In this document: positions 17,291 to 25,797 of the stretch, piece by piece | Layout: each line of letters starts with the position of its first letter | Numbering within the stretch: position 1 is the stretch's first letter | NCBI RefSeq assembly: GCF_900114615.1 | Contig: NZ_FOTS01000040.1 | Location: 1 to 47,859 of the forward strand | Length of the DNA: 47,859 nucleotides | Origin: Pelosinus propionicus DSM 13327 | Lineage (GTDB): Bacteria > Bacillota > Negativicutes > DSM-13327 | Direction: 5' to 3' | Notes under the pieces: model-generated | Databases searched by the model: none | Seen by the model: only the letters and a program-made list of their open reading frames with translations | Told to the model about the DNA's origin: nothing | Position numbers and translations under genes: made by a program

Positions 17291-17679
17291 GGTTTAATCG
17301 CATCCTTGATATTTTTAATAAGGTTAGGCTTTTCCTGCTCAAAGCTTGGTCGAAGAAAAGGTCTTTCCGTTGTCCATGCTTTCATAAATGGTGGACCAAC
17401 ATCATGTACCTTCGCCCCAAATTCAATCAGATGTGCATAATATTGTTTCGCTTTGACAGTACCCTGCATTGCTTTTACATTAAAGCTTGATGTTATAGAT
17501 TTCTTTAAGTTCCCTGTACGCACTGGTACACGCTGTTTTGCACCTTTAGCAATCGCGCTCGTAGAAGATTGTATTGCATTCTCAATTTTTACGGTGGTTT
17601 GATTATCATACTTTTCGATATTGCGTAAATCGTTTTTTAATTCAGGACAACTAAAATTGACTTTAAAACCACGACTCAT
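17287..17679 (-). CDS. Neck/tail completion protein, HK97 gp10 family
   Basis: Start set at ATG 17679, which overlaps the upstream stop (ATGA) and has AAGGAAG before it. The 130-residue product shows the gp10 signature: helical N-terminus, KGAKQRVPVRTGNLKKSI, AHLIEFG, PFMKAW and ERPFLRPSFEQ. This family sits at the head-tail interface. Order and overlaps with neighbours confirm a morphogenesis operon. Confidence 0.92.
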   Translation of the reverse strand: MSRGFKVNFSCPELKNDLRNIEKYDNQTTVKIENAIQSSTSAIAKGAKQRVPVRTGNLKKSITSSFNVKAMQGTVKAKQYYAHLIEFGAKVHDVGPPFMKAWTTERPFLRPSFEQEKPNLIKNIKDAIKP

Positions 17680-17990
17680 CGTACTACTTCCTTGCATACC
17701 AACATGGTTTCATTCTTTTCATGATCGTAAGCATGTTCCACGTTATAAGTGCGCTTATTATAAACAACCTGCCATCCTTTACGAATATCACTCCTACGCC
17801 ATATCGCTATTTTTCGGATTAACTCACTTATTATCGTGCCAGTACTTTCAACTGCAGTAATGGTAGGCTTCCAAAACTCTGCCCACACAGTAGCAGCCGT
17901 CTCATACGTTGGTTTAGATCCACCCCTACCATCCGGCGGCTTAACAGGCTTTTTTAATACAATTAATTTTGTTTTTCGGTTTACACCCAT
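17676..17990 (-). CDS. Head closure protein (SPP1 gp16/head-tail adaptor family)
   Basis: The 104-residue product has the family pattern: N-terminal IVLKKP, then GGSKPTYETAATVWAEF, IAIWRRSDIRKGWQVVYN and the C-terminal KRTYNVEHA. These stoppers close the portal channel after packaging. It lies between the connector and the gp10-family gene. Assignment is firm on order and motifs. Confidence 0.9.
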   Translation of the reverse strand: MGVNRKTKLIVLKKPVKPPDGRGGSKPTYETAATVWAEFWKPTITAVESTGTIISELIRKIAIWRRSDIRKGWQVVYNKRTYNVEHAYDHEKNETMLVCKEVVR

Positions 17991-18033
17991 ATTATCACCT
18001 CATTGACCATGCGTAGACATGGAGATCATCTCC

Positions 18034-18354
18034 TTATTCCTCTGCAGATTTTTGCAACTCTTGTAAATGCTTTGCATTTAGTTGAGCAATCAAACCAATT
18101 ACCCCGATACCGCTTGCAGTACCCACTTCGCTACTATCTTCAAACCATCTTACTAATAAGATTCCTGCAGCCATTTTAGCGACGGGATCAATCACTGTAT
18201 ATGAATCTGTTGGCGTTCCCCAATCTTTACCCGTAGCCGACTTTAGAAATTCATCAACACCTGGTAATAAGATCGACAGCACTTTAGGCGGCATTTCTGC
18301 GATTTCCGTGTAATTTAGTGCTTCACAAGCCTCTTTTTCGCTTAATATAGGCAT
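18034..18354 (-). CDS. Head-tail connector (HK97 gp6-like)
   Basis: This 106-residue mainly helical protein begins MPILSEKEACEALNYTEIAE and contains LSILLPGVDEFLKSATGKDW and the helix AKMAAGILLVRWFED, typical of phage connector proteins that form a ring below the portal. It precedes the head closure gene by a 43-bp gap. Confidence 0.88.
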   Translation of the reverse strand: MPILSEKEACEALNYTEIAEMPPKVLSILLPGVDEFLKSATGKDWGTPTDSYTVIDPVAKMAAGILLVRWFEDSSEVGTASGIGVIGLIAQLNAKHLQELQKSAEE

Positions 18355-18363
18355 TCAAAACCC

Positions 18364-18765
18364 TCATTTCTTTGTGTCTACATCAGCAGCCGCTACAGCA
18401 TCTGCAATTGGATTAACTGGCTCAACAGATACTTCTGCTGCCGCATTTTCTACAGCCTCAGAAGCTGTGGCTGTGTCTACATCAACAGCCGCTATAATAT
18501 CTGCAATTGGATTAACTGGCTGAACGGATACTTCTGTTACGGCATTTTCGATTATGTCAGTTGCTTTCGCTTCCTGACTCTGCTTACTTTCACATTCGCA
18601 TTTGGAGTAACGTTCAGTAAATAATTCATCCGCAAATTTTATATATTCTTTACCGCAATCACACAAACAAATAAATCTTGCTCTATTCCCACGCTCGTTT
18701 TTCGTTCTGCGAATGACTGTAAACGTCCCAAATTTAGTCCCTAATATCGTGTGTATATTTGCCAT
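18364..18765 (-). CDS. Zinc-finger-like N-terminus with 33-residue repeats, between capsid and connector
   Basis: Residues ~8-60 (GTKFGTFTVIRRTKNERGNR, CLCDCGKEYIKF, SKCEC) match the small zinc/DNA-binding module that usually precedes AP2 or HNH domains in phage homing-type proteins. No nuclease follows. Instead, two repeats of 33 residues (EVSVQPVNPIADIIAAVDVD and EVSVEPVNPIADAVAAADVD) form an acidic Ala/Val-rich tail. In position it corresponds to head accessory genes (Rho-N-like proteins) of other phages. It might be a capsid-associated DNA-binding protein; function is unproven. Confidence 0.75.
   Translation of the reverse strand: MANIHTILGTKFGTFTVIRRTKNERGNRARFICLCDCGKEYIKFADELFTERYSKCECESKQSQEAKATDIIENAVTEVSVQPVNPIADIIAAVDVDTATASEAVENAAAEVSVEPVNPIADAVAAADVDTKK
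18374..18549. repeat. Two 77-bp direct repeats, 99-bp period, inside a gene
   Basis: Segments 18374-18450 and 18473-18549 are nearly identical at DNA level, including TCTGCAATTGGATTAACTGG in both. The 99-bp (33-codon) offset keeps the reading frame, so the repeats duplicate a protein unit and could expand or contract by recombination. Confidence 0.85.
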
Positions 18766-18830
18766 GATTTCCTCCTATTGAAATAAAAGTAGGAGTAACA
18801 TGACATTACTCCTACTCAGAATCAATTTAC

Positions 18831-20084
18831 TTATGCACCTTTTTTTACAATTACAACGCCGTTTGGATCTAGTAATTTACCATCAATAATAAGGATTGCC
18901 TTATCAATATACTCATTGGTATCGTGGTCAAGATAGCGGAACATTGTCATTTGCATGTTACCATTGATTACATAGTTACTTAAATTGCAATAAATAGCTA
19001 CAACATCACCAGTAGCAGCATCATCATAAGGAGAGATAATGTCATCCTCTACCTCAATTACCTCTTTACCTCCAAAACGCGAGACTGGACCATCAGCAAT
19101 TCCATAATTCACACGCCCTACAGGTTGCCCCTGGGCATCGACCATGCCATCAATATACCCTTCAAAGGTTCCACTAGCCATAAGGAAGGTAGCACCAGCC
19201 TTATATCCTAAAGGCATTTTAGCGAAAACTTTCTTTTTCCATCCAGACCAGTCAGTAAAATCAGCCGCTGCCAAAGTAACAACCTGTGATACTGGCACAC
19301 GAGTATCAATTGTAATGCCAAGAGCCTGCCCAACCCCGGTTCCCTTTACAATTGCTAGATCTAAAGCTTTAATCATAGCTTCCGTAATTACATCAATAAT
19401 CGTATTTTCAAACATAGGCAGTGAGACAGTATCTGCTAATAAAGATGTGGACACTTTGCATTCTAAGCCGTAATAGCTAAATGTAACCTTAGTGTTTGCC
19501 GATACTTTTTGTTTGTCAGATGGAGCAGTTTCACCAATCCATGTAGCGACCGGCTTAAGAGACAGAATTGGAACCGTTACGCCGCCTTTAATCGCTAATT
19601 TGCGCACACGGCTATATACCTGACCGTAGCTAGTTATTTTTTTAATAACCTCATTCAGAATTGTCGTAGGAATAACCGCCGCCGCATCAGAAGTTGTTGT
19701 CATAGCGTTTGCGCGAAGTTCAGGAGTAATAGTACCTGACTTGCAATATTCCATGAAAGCCTTTCTATATTCCATGGTTGCAAATGGATCTTCCTCGGAA
19801 CGCTGCTCCGGCTGTTTTGGCGGTGCTCCTATTCCATATGACCCTAAAATTTGCGCAGTTCCCACAGGCGACTGTTGTCCACGTTGTTCCGTTTGTGGAG
19901 GCGGATCATCATCTTGCATTCCGTCGATCATCCCGCGCAGCTCCGCAATTTCTGTATTCAGTCCATCTAGCTCAGTATTGATCGAGCGTAACTCTTTTAC
20001 ATCTTCCGTTGTATTAGCCTTGGTTCCGAGTTCTGCCTTACGAGCCTCTTTCGCTTGAAGCATTTTCAATAGTTTCTTTTTCAT
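18831..20084 (-). CDS. Major capsid protein, HK97 fold
   Basis: Start at ATG 20084 (AAGGTG eight bases before). The 417-residue product has an N-terminal coiled-coil delta/scaffolding region (residues ~1-100, EARKAELGTKANTTEDVKEL) removed by the prohead protease. The HK97 core follows: TTTSDAAAVIPTTILNEVIK, VTVPILSLKPVATWIGETA, FSYYGLECKVSTSLLADT and a C-terminal MFRYLDHDTNEYIDKAILI. It is directly downstream of the protease gene. High confidence. Confidence 0.96.
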   Translation of the reverse strand: MKKKLLKMLQAKEARKAELGTKANTTEDVKELRSINTELDGLNTEIAELRGMIDGMQDDDPPPQTEQRGQQSPVGTAQILGSYGIGAPPKQPEQRSEEDPFATMEYRKAFMEYCKSGTITPELRANAMTTTSDAAAVIPTTILNEVIKKITSYGQVYSRVRKLAIKGGVTVPILSLKPVATWIGETAPSDKQKVSANTKVTFSYYGLECKVSTSLLADTVSLPMFENTIIDVITEAMIKALDLAIVKGTGVGQALGITIDTRVPVSQVVTLAAADFTDWSGWKKKVFAKMPLGYKAGATFLMASGTFEGYIDGMVDAQGQPVGRVNYGIADGPVSRFGGKEVIEVEDDIISPYDDAATGDVVAIYCNLSNYVINGNMQMTMFRYLDHDTNEYIDKAILIIDGKLLDPNGVVIVKKGA

Positions 20085-20095
20085 TATCAATCACC

Positions 20096-20716
20096 TTATC
20101 CCTTTAATAATATTTGTGTTCTTAATCTCATTACTTCTACTTGGGATGCCTCCGCTTCCCTGTTGGCAACCTCCGTTGCCGCAGCCTCCGCTACCTCTAT
20201 ATCATGCTGAGCCTCCGCCCAGGATCGAGCTGAAATTGATGTTTCCGAATATGCCGGAAACGTTACGGCACTTACATCATACAACCTCTTAATTTTTAGT
20301 ATCGTACGTGTATGAGTCTCTTGATTGTAACTGTCCTCTAATACGGAAAAGGCGAATGACATTTTATCATAAAACTCGTTATCTATGTCCTCATATAATT
20401 CTCTGCCAGTCGCATTCTGGCTTAAATCCGCTTCGATATATAATCCATCAATGCGTTTATCAAGAATTAATGTGCGATTCTTTGTCTTTGCTGCAGGCTT
20501 ACCTTTATGATCGATATTTAGCACGACATCTGACATGTCGGCACTATCTAATGCCTTTGCATCAATAACCTCTTTATACTGCACACCATCATATTCCCAA
20601 ATAACAGTTTCACGATTAAATACAATCGGATTACCGACGATAATCATTTTTCCGTCTTCGGTTTTTTCTCGCAATTCAAAGTCAAAACTTCGATATTGTC
20701 TATCTTTTGTTATCAA
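20096..20716 (-). CDS. Prohead protease, HK97 family (peptidase U35/S78)
   Basis: TTG 20716 is preceded by GGGGTGA at good distance. The 206-residue product includes the catalytic His70 (VLNIDHKGKP) and Ser120 (YDKMSFAFSV), and the C-terminal core ends at LYDVSAVTFPAYSETSISAR. It matures the prohead by cutting scaffold regions and itself. A C-terminal Ala/Glu-rich tail after the SISAR motif is usual. It sits between portal and capsid as expected. Confidence 0.95.
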   Translation of the reverse strand: MITKDRQYRSFDFELREKTEDGKMIIVGNPIVFNRETVIWEYDGVQYKEVIDAKALDSADMSDVVLNIDHKGKPAAKTKNRTLILDKRIDGLYIEADLSQNATGRELYEDIDNEFYDKMSFAFSVLEDSYNQETHTRTILKIKRLYDVSAVTFPAYSETSISARSWAEAQHDIEVAEAAATEVANREAEASQVEVMRLRTQILLKG

Positions 20717-20730
20717 ATCAGTTCACCCCT

Positions 20731-21972
20731 TTATGTAATATTTGTATCAATTTTAGCAGCTCCCGCACGCTTCATTTGGTATTCATTCGCCATCGTAACA
20801 TCAACATAATTCAAGCTCATCGTTCTGCGTTCGCCCCCTTCGATAGGAGGCATGCCAAGAATAGCAAGCTTTTGATTATCCGTAAGAATACCCATTTCAC
20901 CAGCAGTTTTTATTAAGTTCAACTTAGATTGCACACTCAAGAATATTAAATCCTGCTGAAAAAATTGTATTTCATTGCCATGGGCAAGTTCATTATCCGT
21001 AAATATACACCTGGAAAAACCTTGATTTAATCCAACAACAACAGGATTAAGTGTCTTCTCCTGAAATGCCTCATACTGTACATCCGTAAAATCAGCATTC
21101 AGTATTGGTAAAGATACCCCATACCAATTTAAAATTTTAGACTGGATAAAAGCCATTGTGTCGGCATCTATTACCTTTGGGTCGGTATTCAATGGAGTAT
21201 ATTCACCCTTCAAATCTTGCACCAGAAGACCGCTTTTGCTGTCATTGATAGCAGATTCAAAGCGTTTTCTTTCCGCAGCCTGTTTTTCATCGTCAAGCAT
21301 CGTATTGATTTTCAATACGCCTCGAATTGACATACTTGATTGAATAGCCTTACCTAGTCCTGCAGTAATTTGATCATTTGTAGACAGCGTTTTCAATAAG
21401 GCTGCATTATCCGGCCTGCCGTTACTACTGCCACCCATGATGCTGTTTTCACCAAATTTTTTACGTAAGTGAATCACATCATCGTACAGTAAAGTAAAAT
21501 TGCTTCCCCCAGCAAAATCCATCTTTATAAATAATTGATCTGCCTCATCCTGTAGAAAGGTTACGTTAATTGGATCAAGAGGATAAATCCCTGTGTATTC
21601 CTTGCTATATCCACCACGGTTATTAGGCACTAAATTGTATGCAGGATAGATAAACGCATTGTAGTTTTTATATAGTGTCCATATTATTTTTTGTAGCATA
21701 TCCGACGTTGACATGATCTTGTTGGGAGCAAACTTTAACAATCTGTTAATACTGCTATTAGGAGTCGACTGCATCCCTGACGGATCGGTACGTATATGCC
21801 TGGGCTGCAACTTTGCAATTTCATCGGCTATGCAGGCGATACAATTCTGAACTACATCTGACATATAAATGTCTTTACCAAATTGTGAAAATATCGGCCA
21901 TGACCCATCAAGCATTTTCGCGTATGACATTTGGCTATTATTCTTTTTGCCAAAGAGACTATCTAACAGCAT
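20731..21972 (-). CDS. Portal protein, HK97 family
   Basis: Start set at ATG 21972 with GGTGGTGATGAA upstream; a longer frame would include a 16-residue extension overlapping the small membrane gene. The 413-residue product shows portal motifs (DVVQNCIACIADEIAKLQPR, NRLLKFAPNKIMSTSDMLQK, GNAFIYP-like YNAFIYPAYN and DDVIHLRKKF). Twelve copies form the packaging vertex channel. It follows terminase and precedes the prohead protease. Confidence 0.95.
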   Translation of the reverse strand: MLLDSLFGKKNNSQMSYAKMLDGSWPIFSQFGKDIYMSDVVQNCIACIADEIAKLQPRHIRTDPSGMQSTPNSSINRLLKFAPNKIMSTSDMLQKIIWTLYKNYNAFIYPAYNLVPNNRGGYSKEYTGIYPLDPINVTFLQDEADQLFIKMDFAGGSNFTLLYDDVIHLRKKFGENSIMGGSSNGRPDNAALLKTLSTNDQITAGLGKAIQSSMSIRGVLKINTMLDDEKQAAERKRFESAINDSKSGLLVQDLKGEYTPLNTDPKVIDADTMAFIQSKILNWYGVSLPILNADFTDVQYEAFQEKTLNPVVVGLNQGFSRCIFTDNELAHGNEIQFFQQDLIFLSVQSKLNLIKTAGEMGILTDNQKLAILGMPPIEGGERRTMSLNYVDVTMANEYQMKRAGAAKIDTNIT

Positions 21973-21988
21973 TTCATCACCACCGATA

Positions 21989-22138
21989 TCACGTATTTCT
22001 CCGAGCCAACAGTACTGCAAAGCTAATCAATCCCAAACCAATTACAATATATCCCGCCGGATAATAGATCAAAAACACACCGCCTGAAATAAAACTAAGA
22101 CCTATAAGCAGTAATAGGTCTTCAATAATTGGTAACAT
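21989..22138 (-). CDS. 49-residue two-helix membrane protein between terminase and portal
   Basis: ATG 22138 opens a frame of 49 residues, MLPIIEDLLLLIGLSFISGG followed by VFLIYYPAGYIVIGLGLISF and an ARRNT tail. It has two membrane helices with a positive C-terminus. It fills the gap between large terminase and portal. The ribosome site is weak, so expression may be coupled to the terminase gene. Tiny membrane proteins at this position are frequent in Firmicute phages; function is unknown. Confidence 0.6.
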   Translation of the reverse strand: MLPIIEDLLLLIGLSFISGGVFLIYYPAGYIVIGLGLISFAVLLARRNT

Positions 22139-22164
22139 GCGAGTAAGTATTTTTTTTATATGAC

Positions 22165-23949
22165 TCAACTCCCTTCAACCAGTCTGATAAATTCCGACCG
22201 ATTATCAATATAAATTCGATAGCCAATAATCATGGTAACAGAACCATCAATCTTCTTATTTTCTTTTGATTGAATTTTAACTGGCATAATTTCCGCTTTA
22301 GAATTTATGTTTAAAGCTGTATTTTCCAGACAATATCTATCAATTGGATTGTCTCCATAATTCAGCAGCTTCCCTTTTAAATCAGCTTCTACCAGCTTCA
22401 TTGGTTCTGACATACTACCAAAACTCTGATCTACTCGAATACATTCAAATCCCATGTCTTCCATTTCTTTAACCCAATAGACAGCAGACCATTTGTCATA
22501 TCCAACTTTATATATTCGAAGCCCATAATCTTTATATAAACCAACAAACCATGCCGTAATAAGACTAAAATCATTTTCGTTTCCAGGTGAAATTGTAACC
22601 AAATCTTTTCTGATCCAATCCAGAAATTTTTCTTTATCATCCTTGTTTAGATCTGCAATTTTCGATTCTGGTATGAAATATTTCTGCAACGTATATTTTT
22701 TACGACTGCCTTTTTTCATAATAGTGACTCTCGCACTTGCTAAATCACCAGATTTTGAAAGGTCAACGGAACCAATTGCAAAACATCCTCTAAAATCTTC
22801 AATATTGAAGGTTTCAGTATTATTAATATCATCGGACATTAGCCAAGCGGATGCATTGTTTTGTTTGAAATTAAAATCCTTTGACATTACAAAAGCACGA
22901 GTAGAATTACTTGTTTTTGACTCTTCAATCATCGAACGTAGAAAACTGCGTTTTTTTATAAAACCCAAGCCAGGATTTGATTTTACCCATGAGGCTTCAT
23001 TTTGCCAAACTTCAGCCTCACTATCTTGTGTAAAAAGCCATATTAGCCAACGTGGTCTTTCTAGTTCTCTGTTTAATACTTGCCTCGCTTCTTTTAATCG
23101 CTCATCAAGATAGCCATCATTCACAAATCCTTCCGTCGTCAATTCAAAATAAACTGGATTATCTTGTGTTGACAATGCTTGTCTGATGGGCATTATAGGG
23201 GTTTTGTCTTTCATCTCATGGATCTCATCAGCCATCCCAACACGAATATTTTTACCTTCTTTAGCTCCAGTCTTGGCAGAAATTTTTAATATATTTCCTT
23301 TATTCGCATAGCTAAACTTCCCTTTCCGTTTTGGATTTTTAGGATTACCAAAGAAAATACCTTTAATGTTTTTTCTAGTTACCTTTTCAAGGGCCGGACT
23401 TTCTTCACGCATTGCATTAATTGCCTGAAATGCAAGATCAGCTTGTGCATAATCATTACTACTACATAACGCTTTAGTGCCTTTTTCACCACAGAAAAAT
23501 TCAGCTAAACACAACGCCGCAATTAGGGGAGTTTTCCCGTTTTTTCTAGCTACCAAAAGCAGTACGTCTTGGTGTTTCCTCACCCATCCATAATCACAAC
23601 TTAATTCCTTGCTTTTACTGCGCTCATCATCGGTATGCCGATCATATATCTCCTGATCGTAAATATAAAAAATATAGATTGACTCAATAAATGCTTTTTG
23701 AAAAAGTCCTAACAAAAAAGGCTTCCCTGCAAAGGGAGCCTCAGAATGTTTACATTTCTCTTCAATAAACTTAATTCGCTTATTTGCTTCAGTGAAGTCA
23801 ACTCTAATATCTGGATCACTAAAATGTTCCAACAATAAATCATGTTGCTGTGTTATTTCGTGACCAATTATTATCTCTTCCGTTTGGCATTTATAAATAT
23901 AATTAATCAGATGAGATTGCGGGTATTTTAATAGCAAATCAGCAACCAT
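22165..23949 (-). CDS. terL: Terminase large subunit, HK97-type (Terminase_1)
   Basis: The 594-residue DNA packaging motor has an N-terminal ATPase with a Walker A variant ARKNGKT (residues 134-140) and Walker B VGMADE (237-242). The C-terminal nuclease has its acidic residue in SVDLSKSGDLAS (Asp396) and later GYDKWSA and KKIDGSVTMIIGY elements. The ARKNGKT form is characteristic of the Terminase_1 group, which usually works with P27-type small subunits and an HNH nuclease at cos sites. All those partners are encoded just upstream. Confidence 0.96.
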   Translation of the reverse strand: MVADLLLKYPQSHLINYIYKCQTEEIIIGHEITQQHDLLLEHFSDPDIRVDFTEANKRIKFIEEKCKHSEAPFAGKPFLLGLFQKAFIESIYIFYIYDQEIYDRHTDDERSKSKELSCDYGWVRKHQDVLLLVARKNGKTPLIAALCLAEFFCGEKGTKALCSSNDYAQADLAFQAINAMREESPALEKVTRKNIKGIFFGNPKNPKRKGKFSYANKGNILKISAKTGAKEGKNIRVGMADEIHEMKDKTPIMPIRQALSTQDNPVYFELTTEGFVNDGYLDERLKEARQVLNRELERPRWLIWLFTQDSEAEVWQNEASWVKSNPGLGFIKKRSFLRSMIEESKTSNSTRAFVMSKDFNFKQNNASAWLMSDDINNTETFNIEDFRGCFAIGSVDLSKSGDLASARVTIMKKGSRKKYTLQKYFIPESKIADLNKDDKEKFLDWIRKDLVTISPGNENDFSLITAWFVGLYKDYGLRIYKVGYDKWSAVYWVKEMEDMGFECIRVDQSFGSMSEPMKLVEADLKGKLLNYGDNPIDRYCLENTALNINSKAEIMPVKIQSKENKKIDGSVTMIIGYRIYIDNRSEFIRLVEGS

Positions 23950-23980
23950 GCAATCACCACACTTTCACTCACTTGCTTCT

Positions 23981-24535
23981 TTATACATGGTTTACCATTG
24001 ATGTGTTAAGTACAACAAACGGTCCCCGCACCCCCGCACTAAAATTCTCTGCCGTACTCAACGCCAATTGAATCCTTTTTTCAGGATCAATGGTATGAGT
24101 AACAGACAATGCCCCTAGCGCGTAGGCTTCACCACATCCGACTGCGCTATATGGATACGCAGACTCACCAACTTGATAATCAGATTCAACTTGAAACAAC
24201 CTACCGCGAACGCCTACCAAGAAAATGCCGCCAATCTCTTCTCCCTTGTCTATCTGTGCATAACCACCATTTTTCAGACAAGTTCTGACGGCGTTAATAA
24301 AATCAGTTACCATATATGCATATAAGTCTTTTTCATCTGCATAATATTTAGGTGGTGTAAAAGCATATCTTAGTAGTTGCCCCATTCGAAACGACGAAGT
24401 AAAACCAATTAAAAATTCGCCATTAGTAAATACCTTTTGATCGGCTCTTACTGTAAGATCTGTCCCTGCTACCCCTGCACTGTCAGCTCCCATATATACC
24501 ACATTGTCATAAACAACCGCTGCAACACATGTCAT
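23981..24535 (-). CDS. Proteasome/HslV-like Ntn hydrolase encoded in the packaging module
   Basis: Start set at ATG 24535 (GGGGG eight bases before). The 184-residue product, after Met removal, begins TCVAAVVYDNVVYMGADSAG and has Thr1, Asp17 (GADSAG) and Lys33 (DQKVF) in exactly the register of proteasome beta subunits and HslV. Later QVGESAYPYSAVGCGEAYAL aligns with the IGSGGPYAQAAA helix start of HslV, and the length equals HslV. No partner unfoldase (HslU/ClpX-type) is encoded in the window. It lies between P27 small terminase and large terminase. Peptidase activity is inferred; a role in packaging, head assembly or host takeover is unknown, because a separate prohead protease is also present. 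Confidence 0.87.
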   Translation of the reverse strand: MTCVAAVVYDNVVYMGADSAGVAGTDLTVRADQKVFTNGEFLIGFTSSFRMGQLLRYAFTPPKYYADEKDLYAYMVTDFINAVRTCLKNGGYAQIDKGEEIGGIFLVGVRGRLFQVESDYQVGESAYPYSAVGCGEAYALGALSVTHTIDPEKRIQLALSTAENFSAGVRGPFVVLNTSMVNHV

Positions 24536-24557
24536 GTAGTATCCCCCTTTCCTGTAC

Positions 24558-24884
24558 CTATTCGTATTCTCCAAGTTCATCGTCTTCCTCGATAACATTG
24601 CCAACTCTTAATCCATTTAGCTTATTAACGATATTAGCGTAGTTGTCAGTCATTCGGGAATACTCCTTCAGTGCAGGGATTGCCCTTTGCATCGTAGGAT
24701 TCTCAGGATGAATTTTTATAGCACCTGAAACAATAATTGCTTGTTCAAGTTCCCAACATAACGAATGCACATAGGCTGCTTTTGCAATTAAGCCAGATGC
24801 AGCCTTTTGTGTTTCAGGAGTCGTTAAAGAAAATAGCTCATTCCATTTATCAAGTTCCAATTGATATTGTTTTTGTTTGCTCAT
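24558..24884 (-). CDS. terS: Terminase small subunit, P27 family
   Basis: This 108-residue helical protein (KWNELFSLTTPETQKAASGL, AKAAYVHSLCWELEQAI, HPENPTMQRAIPALKEYSR) shows the P27/Terminase_4 pattern including the NP-x-M/L...L region. It ends in an acidic tail (EEDDELGEYE). These small subunits recognise the packaging site and pair with Terminase_1 large subunits. It follows the likely cos region directly. Confidence 0.88.
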   Translation of the reverse strand: MSKQKQYQLELDKWNELFSLTTPETQKAASGLIAKAAYVHSLCWELEQAIIVSGAIKIHPENPTMQRAIPALKEYSRMTDNYANIVNKLNGLRVGNVIEEDDELGEYE

Positions 24885-25063
24885 TTGACCATCTACTTTC
24901 TGGTAATATTTATAGTTTTCTCAAAACATCTGGAAAGTGTAAACTATTTCTAAAACCATCCAGACATTTTCAAAAAATATAGTGTGTATGAAAATTGGGA
25001 GTCATCCTCGGTTTATATTTTCCGCGAAAATTTCGTTTGACCGGGGGGATATGCCTACACCCA
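24885..25063. other. Non-coding gap between HNH nuclease and small terminase: candidate cos region
   Basis: This 179-bp gap lies where cos sites occur in HNH-P27-TerL phages. It contains a G-run (CCGGGGGGAT at 25041-25050), a short dyad ATTTTC-CGC-GAAAAT (25017-25031), and two related A/T-rich segments with CATCTGGAAA and CATCCAGACA near 24928 and 24956. No gene fits here. Cohesive-end position cannot be proven from sequence alone. Confidence 0.45.
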
Positions 25064-25783
25064 CTACTCCCTATATTTGTTAAACCAATCATCAATATAT
25101 TTATTATATTCAATCTCCATGTTGCGCCTCCGATCATCATTCAATATTCTAGACCTTGCATCATCTTCATTGCACTCACAATAAACCAACTCAGCACCAA
25201 GATCATCGGCAAGTTTCTCACGCTTATATTTATCAGCAAAACCCCCAACAATCCAAGCTGTTTGCCATCTGCCATACCTTGTCTTAACTTGATCGATTAG
25301 TAAATTATATACACCACGAACATTGGACAGCATATTATCAGGCTTATCATATCTCGGCAGCCCTGTGATAGCTTCGAACAAACTATCAAGACAAACAATT
25401 AAATCATTTCTTTTTTTGTTCTGATATACATAATCTCCCTTACCCGAACAAGGTGGTCCATAAACAATAAATACCTGTTTACCTTTACTGCGCCCAAACC
25501 TCTCGTGTTCTATGTCATGGCAATCTCTACAAATCAATTCAACTTTATCAGGGTTAAGAGAGATCATAGCGTCAGATACATTGTGAACTGTCAGTTCACA
25601 AGTATGATGTAAAGTTACATCCCCTTTACTTGCAAGCAATTTATTGCATCTTTCACATATTAACCCACTAACAAGAACTCCATCAACGTCAACAGGAACA
25701 CAACGTTCCAATATAATATTTGATCTAAATTTCTGATATATCGATGAAGCATAAAAACTTTGAATAACCGCCGCACGAGCCAC
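25064..25783 (-). CDS. HNH endonuclease fused to a P-loop kinase-like domain
   Basis: GTG 25783 starts a 239-residue protein. Residues ~10-97 form a packaging-type HNH nuclease: FYASSIYQKFR, CERC (43-46), HH (59-60), Asn78 and CRDCHDIEH (85-93). Residues ~104-239 form a P-loop NTPase with Walker A GPPCSGKG (109-116) and a downstream pattern (VYCECNEDDARSRILNDDRR) typical of small kinases. HNH proteins at this site help terminase cut cos DNA. The kinase-like half is an unusual addition; its substrate is unknown. It lies between two small-terminase-like genes. Confidence 0.88.
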   Translation of the reverse strand: MARAAVIQSFYASSIYQKFRSNIILERCVPVDVDGVLVSGLICERCNKLLASKGDVTLHHTCELTVHNVSDAMISLNPDKVELICRDCHDIEHERFGRSKGKQVFIVYGPPCSGKGDYVYQNKKRNDLIVCLDSLFEAITGLPRYDKPDNMLSNVRGVYNLLIDQVKTRYGRWQTAWIVGGFADKYKREKLADDLGAELVYCECNEDDARSRILNDDRRRNMEIEYNKYIDDWFNKYRE

Positions 25784-25797
25784 AATCCCACCACCAT

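Noticed and set aside
18001-18020. Six-codon mini-frame (MSTHGQ) with a GGAG site before the head closure gene
   Set aside because: Could be a leader peptide, but it is too short to support, and the GGAGAT/ATCTCC dyad could explain the conservation.
22431-22640. 69-codon minus-strand frame inside the large terminase
   Set aside because: Out-of-frame shadow of terL with no ribosome site; terL itself is intact.
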